Part shown: positions 61,801-64,000 of the stretch, one piece after another
Numbering within the stretch: the stretch's first letter is position 1
How the letters are laid out: each line of letters starts with the position of its first letter
Source of the DNA: Fibrivirga algicola
GTDB lineage: Bacteria; Bacteroidota; Bacteroidia; Cytophagales; Spirosomataceae
Assembly: GCF_011742925.1 (NCBI RefSeq)
Contig: NZ_WAEL01000008.1
Location: 360,418 to 424,417, forward strand
Direction: 5' to 3'
DNA length: 64,000 nt
The notes under the pieces: generated by a model
Seen by the model: the letters and a program-made list of their open reading frames with translations, nothing else
Databases searched by the model: none
Told to the model about the DNA's origin: nothing
Translations under genes and position numbers: made by a program

Positions 61801-64000
61801 TGCATCACTGGTCGTAGTAGCCACGGCCGAACCGTTTTGGTAGAGCGTCACCACCACGCCTGGCAGTGCGCTGTCACCCAGATCCTGGATGCCGTTACGG
61901 TTCACATCGACGAACACGTAGTTGCCCAGTGAGGCAGGCCGGAAGAATCCAGCATCTACCGTTGAGTTAAACTCGTCGGCCGTCAGTGAGTACACACCCG
62001 TCAGACCCGTTGCTTTATCCGCATCTGAATCCAGCGCATCGCTGCCTACGTTCGGCATCGTTGGCAAGTAACCCATTGGCTGACCGAAGCCCACCATATA
62101 CGGTGTACCTGGCGTCAGACCCGTAAACGAATAATAGCCGCTTGCATTCGTCACCGCGTTGCTGATGGCTGAGCCATTCGTATATAACGTTACTGTTACA
62201 CCTGGGATAGCCACGTCGCCCGCGTCCTGAATGCCGTTGGCATTCTTGTCTTCGAAGACGTAGTCACCCAAGCCTGCTGTTGGCCGGAAGAAGCCGCCAT
62301 CTACGGAGGTGTTGCTTTCGCCGCTGCTCAGGGTTACACCCGTCGTACGACCCAACACAGGGTCAATATCCGAGTCCAGCCCATCGAAGCCGACGTTCGG
62401 TGTCGTTGGTACAAAACCTGTCGGAGCTGTGAATCCTACCGAGTAGGTGTTGCTCGAACCAGGGGTCAGCCCTGTGAATGAGTACAGACCCGAACCGTTG
62501 GTTGTCGTTGTAGCCACGGCCGAACCATTCTGGTAGAGCGTCACCACAACACCCGAGATTGGGGTGTCGCCTGTGTTCTGCACACCATCGCGGTTCGTGT
62601 CGTTGAAGACATAGTCACCCAGGGAAGCAGGCTTGAAGAAACCGGCGTCCACTGTCGAGTTAAACTCGTTAGCCGTCAGCGAGTACACACCCGTCAGACC
62701 CGTCAGCTTATCCGCATCCGAATCCAGGGCGTCGCTGCCCACATTCGCCAGCGTTGGCATGTACCCAGCTGGCTGCCCGAAGCCTACCACGTACTGTGTA
62801 GCAGGGGTCAGCCCTGTGAACGAGTACAGACCAGATGCATTCGTTGTCGTGGTAGCAATGGCCGAGCCATTGGTGTAGAGCGTTACCACTACACCTGGGA
62901 TGGCCACGTCACCCGCGTCCTGAATGCCATTAGCATTCTTATCCTCGAAGACATAGTCACCCAAGCCTGCTGTCTGCTGAACAAAGCCACCGTCAACAGT
63001 TGAGTTGCTCTCGCCGCTAGTCAGAGTCAGTCCTGCACTACGGCCTGTGATCGGATTGATATCCGAGTCAGCAGAGCGATCTGTTCCTGAAAGTGGCGTC
63101 GTAGCCGTGAAACCCGATGGTGCTGTGATACCGACGCTATACGTATTCGATGCGCCTGGCGTCAGACCCGTGAACGAGTAGAGGCCATTTACGTCCGTAG
63201 TCGTTGTAGCGACCGGCGTACCATTTTGGTAGAGAACAACAGTCACTCCAGCAATCGGCGTGTCGCCTGGCGATTGAACGCCATTCTGATCTCTATCATT
63301 GAACACATAATCACCCAGTGAAGCAGGTTTATAGAAACCAGCGTCCACAGTTGGGTTAAACTCACCCGAAGCCAGTGTATATGTACCTGTCCGGCTAGTC
63401 ATCATGATCAGATCCGAATCGATCTCATCATTGACACCCACATTGGTCGTCGTCGGCATAAAGCCTGACGGTGTGGCGAATCCAACCTGGTACACGCTCT
63501 GATTACCTGGGGTTAGCCCCGTGAACGAGTACAGACCGGAACCATCTGTCGTAGTGGTTGCGATAGCGGTACCGTTCTGGTACAGCGTCACCAACACCCC
63601 TTGGATAGCCACGTCACCCGCGTCCTGAATGCCGTTGGCATTCTTGTCTTCGAAGACATAGTCACCCAGGCCTGCTGTTGGCTGGAAGAAGCCAGCATCC
63701 ACTGACGTGTTGCTCTCCCCGCTGCTCAGGGTTACCGCCTGAGTCCGCCCTGTGATCGGATCCACATCCGAGTCCAGCCCATCAAAGCCCACGTTGGGCG
63801 AAGTAGCCGACAGACCAGTCGGCGTGGTGAAGCCCACCGCATAGCTGTTGCTCGAGCCAGGGGTCAGCCCTGTGAACGAGTACAGACCGTTGACATCCGT
63901 GGTGGTCGTAGCGATAGCCGAACCGTTTTGGTAGAGCGTTACTACCACACCTGGGATGGCCGTGTCACCCGTGTTCTGGACACCGTCACGGTTGACATCA
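52810..64000 (-). CDS. Giant repeat adhesin with CHU_C (T9SS type B) sorting domain, N-terminus outside window
   Basis: The frame is open to the window edge, giving at least 3729 residues. From the N-terminal side: nine SdrD_B-like beta-sandwich repeats (GDYVFEDKNANGIQDAGD type, in pairs of two alternating variants). A few Ig-like/PKD-like domains and one DUF11 domain (DLAVAKKIMTEGPYKIGDVV) follow. Next are eleven Cys-rich modules of about 80 residues, two further Ig-like segments, and another DUF11 domain. Four to five related domains then alternate GLAKEV-type and LGVAMSVASVAK-type blocks. Last is the gliding-motility-associated C-terminal domain (IPEGFSPNGDGVNDTFVITG, ending YFYVVKLSDGREFVRYMTIN). 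The last domain directs secretion by T9SS and surface attachment. Signal peptide not in view. Surface-exposed; binding target unknown. Followed by porP-like and OmpA-type genes. Confidence 0.93.
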   Translation of the reverse strand, partial: DVNRDGVQNTGDTAIPGVVVTLYQNGSAIATTTTDVNGLYSFTGLTPGSSNSYAVGFTTPTGLSATSPNVGFDGLDSDVDPITGRTQAVTLSSGESNTSVDAGFFQPTAGLGDYVFEDKNANGIQDAGDVAIQGVLVTLYQNGTAIATTTTDGSGLYSFTGLTPGNQSVYQVGFATPSGFMPTTTNVGVNDEIDSDLIMMTSRTGTYTLASGEFNPTVDAGFYKPASLGDYVFNDRDQNGVQSPGDTPIAGVTVVLYQNGTPVATTTTDVNGLYSFTGLTPGASNTYSVGITAPSGFTATTPLSGTDRSADSDINPITGRSAGLTLTSGESNSTVDGGFVQQTAGLGDYVFEDKNANGIQDAGDVAIPGVVVTLYTNGSAIATTTTNASGLYSFTGLTPATQYVVGFGQPAGYMPTLANVGSDALDSDADKLTGLTGVYSLTANEFNSTVDAGFFKPASLGDYVFNDTNRDGVQNTGDTPISGVVVTLYQNGSAVATTTTNGSGLYSFTGLTPGSSNTYSVGFTAPTGFVPTTPNVGFDGLDSDIDPVLGRTTGVTLSSGESNTSVDGGFFRPTAGLGDYVFEDKNANGIQDAGDVAIPGVTVTLYTNGSAISNAVTNASGYYSFTGLTPGTPYMVGFGQPMGYLPTMPNVGSDALDSDADKATGLTGVYSLTADEFNSTVDAGFFRPASLGNYVFVDVNRNGIQDLGDSALPGVVVTLYQNGSAVATTTSDATGMYSFTGLTPGTGNNYSVNFTTPVGYTATTPLSGTNRENDSDIGADPLTGRSQNITLTSGEYNSTVDGGFIRNVGAIGDYVWFDYNNDGQQGAIGVEPGVPGITVQLFAAANTSTPLATTTTDAMGKYLFDNLPSGTYVVKFTAPAGSVFTTKNRTGVSTEFDSNAGVVDGLTDVITIDVTQPLSSTARVNLTIDAGIVPYGSIGNYVWRDTNNDGIQNDGNTGIAGITVQLFGSGDLTNALSETVTDGTGYYLFDNLISGTYKVKFTLPTGETFTLNEVGNDRAVDSDAGADGFSKLITINTSLPLGNVGRNNLTIDAGVQTKCATPLMLVAGTTNMSLCVGGATSVSAIAAGASKVNWYLDATAQVLSFTTASGQLVEVAPTTNLTYYVQAETADGCKSEVKPVVIIVNARPNTPSCLKETTICKDKTFDLTTVKLNNVPLAGSTLEWRTGISETSPLVTNLTAVGAGEYYLFERSRYGCYSYPAVLTVNTIDCSCQSVAAVSTSLTSGSVCEGDKITLVASIGGSATGVTWMPSNTATAGTLTGSNSLTAMYTPSAADIAAGQVLFTVVTNDPDGNGVCTPARSTVAVVINKRPDAPIGVACEEEILCKGSSTKLFGFTTGAKLNWYANGVLIGATTSGKSLTITPLVSTTYTAEAVSAAGCTSLLSTPVIVTVKATCLADLAVAKKIMTEGPYKIGDVVAYGITVTNNGPVNATAVAVTDMLPASLEFVSATPASDYNASTGIWTVGNLVNGADRSLILQVKIKGGGSVVNRATVVGVNDDPNRPENNTSTAGITVVDCNTPAPTIACAITAICQHDPAESTVLTARDCGGTVKWSNGMTGNRIEVFPTMTTTYTASCVVGTCISEKSNPITVTVTEVNAPTILASADKVCAGGVVSLTAVGCQNGQLFWSDSRLTGSVVSLTVTSETRLTVQCRINNCYSTSTEKVIKVGNDLPKPTVVCSTTEACPGESVELTAKNCVGTPRWSTGETTASIIVMPTEGNNSYSVQCVDGACTSPRSNDYTIKVIPAAVPTVVASASSVCTGTVVSLTATGCAGNVTWSNNMTGSVISVTMTATSSYYAFCKVRECISQPSKSVTIQVGKPSAPTIRAIPNTAICSGESVTLTVAEGCANGTVKWMPGNLTGSSVIVVPTINTDYTAICVTDNCESVPSNTVKVIVKTAGTAPTIAASAMSVCNGGSVTLTAGNCTNGIVNWSNGMTGTSIVVMPTADANTFSASCKQATTCGSPQSRVITIGITTPPAPTVVCSTSVICPGESVELTVQNCSGTPMWSTGAADNGKATISVSPTSTTSYSVKCVDGACMSAPSQLYTIQVVPVTVPTVSASSTIISEGESVTLTASNCPGTVTWNTNQTGTSIVVAPGAAVSYYTAVCRFRTCNSDPSPTITVRKRLPDMCTAKAGSLVATVSEVCASTMTTVTLSATDNGGRVVPANFAVRYVLTKGANLVIQQTSATPTFTVPATEAGIYTIHTLVYNPATLDLSVVVPGTTTGSDVLNLIHTKMICADLDVTGARTKVKYVPAPIILGSGKANRCYGEVVSLTATGCENGQVSWGGGAVGSVFTFTVVHDSWFSAVCTVDGCSSKPSEMIDHYMVQLKVPTIGCDKPTVCAGDPATLTAQGCENAGYLWSNGAITSSIVVTPGESTTYAVKCTLDACQSDWSPACKLTVGQPGTPTITVNNSTNNVTTCFGTPVTLTASGCPAGAFAIWSNNQVGSSITVNPATTATYTAQCCTSNNCKSKVSNAIVVTVLPKVPQPKTTDLSNACPILAVNLASAVGPVQTTGGTLEYYSSSTISPATKLTNTNVTVSGTYYVVEKTTSGCYSLPSPIQVNIIGCGDQLPCGDNPVTASAGLDAAVCAAKTYKLDGKATGNNLTTQWTTSGTGTFDNAFSGQALYTPSATDVQAGQVTLTFSVKTNNTACGTKSDAMVLTFNGPKEQPTVSVIGATQLCFGDSVKLQAPAGFTYLWTSSTGSKATTQSIMVKQGGSYSVQVFDQNGCSSVPSAPVTIHVAAPVAAPLVANLRNACPATTVSLSTALAATTAGSTYEFRMGESVSSALVMNPGAAGDGTYYVFERTTSQCVSMPAKVVVKVINCAVDNGKSADVAITKLVSNTSAKVGEALTYTLKVKNNGPNKAYNVDIRDVLPQGLNLVVSNSPVSYTVANGAITKRFDSLAVGASDSIVFMARLTKKGSVMNTASITYSDVIDATTGNNTSSVTVTDNSPFKAGLIGLAKEVIGSPSFTNDSTLAVAYRFAVTNYGDEDLTAVGVTDDLEAVFGAGKVLTTQLTTTEGSKLVANPAFTGAGSTTQMLAASSTLVAGQTATFMLTTTVRLNKADSVDRTFMNTAMATAMNSTTQVSDASVAGNDADPDKDGDPTNNSGGTSITIQATPKPQAKQLGVAMSVASVAKQADDSYNVTYKVYVKNFGSTTLTNVSLLDTIANAFPSPSSYSIVSGLVANAGSQLVVSGDFDGSNAPYYLNSWASRLAAGKQDTLTYTINVKPNGANGPFYSQVHASGKPENTTLTVSDKSNAGTMVVPEDDTRTAVRFDLPSSLIGLAKAVGTPVRVANNVWDVPYSIKVCNLGTTDLKQVQVVDDLSKAFGNGAQVTSVTVTADAGLKVNPAYTGLGLLTNLLDTTASSLPVKAIRYVQLVVRVDVTQATSLSFTNIALGSAMGGSVAVRDTSNTGSNVDPDGDLDPRNNNNGTGVVLNSLPGAPYIGVAMMVSDTARQANGSYNVTYRVLVKNYGTVALSNVMLTDSLSKVFNPQVGASFSVLGTPIASAGSKLKVNPGFNGNTDPVLVTGDSTSRLAVGATDTLLVRINVVTAGQTSTFFNTVYAVAKAGLETVRDVSTNGMNPDPNANSNPTDLNESEATPLNLPLNLQTLFIPEGFSPNGDGVNDTFVITGAQGLTVNLEIFNRWGHRVYVSEDYKNDWDGKPNTGAQVGNTSNGLPDGTYFYVVKLSDGREFVRYMTINR
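56490..59391 (-). repeat. Eleven Cys-rich ~80-residue modules in the giant adhesin
   Basis: Each module follows the pattern P-T-x-x-x-S...C-x-G-x-x-V-x-L-T-A-x-x-C-x-G-x-V-x-W-S-x-x-x-T-G-x-x-I-x-V-x-P-x-x-x-T-x-Y-x-A-x-C-x(4)-C-x-S. There are eight in a row, a non-matching insert at about 57180-57560, then three more. Most keep four cysteines. The eighth lacks the first cysteine (IISEGESVTLTASNC). They are probably disulfide-stabilised Ig-like folds. Confidence 0.8.
60840..64000 (-). repeat. Nine tandem SdrD_B-like repeats, alternating with a ~0.7-kb higher-order period
   Basis: Each repeat is about 115 residues. The variant EDKNANGIQDAGD alternates with variants such as NDTNRDGVQNTGD. The near-identical DNA CGCGTCCTGAATGCC starts at 62221, 62914 and 63619, i.e. 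693 and 705 bases apart. The two repeats nearest the C-terminus (starting YVWFDYNNDGQQG and YVWRDTNNDGIQNDG) are more divergent. The array continues beyond the window. Confidence 0.9.

Noticed and set aside
52810..64000. CRISPR array or transposon-related repeats in the 3' part of the window
   Set aside because: The repeats are in-frame protein-domain repeats of 80-115 residues with diverging codons, not short palindromic repeats with unique spacers, and no cas or transposase gene is present.
1..64000. tRNA, rRNA or riboswitch genes
   Set aside because: I scanned the intergenic stretches for cloverleaf, T-loop and conserved riboswitch cores and saw none; most gaps are too short. A covariance-model search would be decisive.

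Overview
The window looks like chromosomal DNA of a Cytophagales bacterium (phylum Bacteroidota), most like Spirosoma and its relatives. Evidence: type IX secretion (T9SS) partner proteins of the PorP/SprF family, a giant adhesin ending in a gliding-motility-type C-terminal (CHU_C) sorting domain, TonB-dependent-type beta-barrel and CarboxypepD_reg proteins, few Shine-Dalgarno sites, and mid-50s GC. Genus is an inference. No rRNA, tRNA, CRISPR, prophage or insertion sequence was found.

Layout. 1-3613: the 5' part of a diacylglycerol-kinase-type gene, a DUF1361 membrane protein, a secreted MRJP/yellow-like propeller and an MFS transporter. 3614-11133: a trehalose island with a degenerate TreZ-like protein, a TreS-maltokinase fusion, an OtsA-OtsB fusion and an unlisted 59-aa membrane protein. 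Each of these four genes is preceded by the same array of four CTAAG-like pentamers at an exact 11-bp period, which also settles two start codons. 11134-15488: a CPA1 antiporter, a small CarboxypepD_reg protein, and a CPBP protease/DUF2007/CdsA operon. 15528-37750: a Wzx/Wzy-type extracellular polysaccharide cluster, all on the plus strand: PHP phosphatase, UDP-sugar dehydrogenase, export protein, Wzc-type tyrosine kinase, polymerase, six glycosyltransferases, flippase, asparagine-synthase-like amidotransferase, methyltransferase, UDP-GlcNAc 2-epimerase, a two-domain oxidoreductase and a heparinase II/III-like protein. 37744-49084: an aminotransferase, a PorP/AAA+ pair, KdgK and KDPG aldolase, two alpha/beta hydrolases, an outer-membrane receptor-like protein and a DinB protein. 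49233-64000: a minus-strand T9SS surface operon of giant adhesin (at least 3729 residues, truncated by the window edge), PorP/SprF and a TPR-PD40-OmpA protein, punctuated by hairpins.

How the parts work together. The trehalose genes look like one stress-controlled regulon, probably driven by an OmpR/PhoB-type regulator, although two of its members show lost catalytic residues. The polysaccharide genes make, polymerise and export an acidic, probably HexNAc-uronic-acid-containing polymer under BY-kinase/PHP-phosphatase control. The last operon displays a large repeat adhesin by T9SS.

Across the whole window the heptamer ACGTACC/GGTACGT occurs roughly 60-70 times by eye, about eight times the random expectation. 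It is found on both strands and in coding and intergenic DNA.
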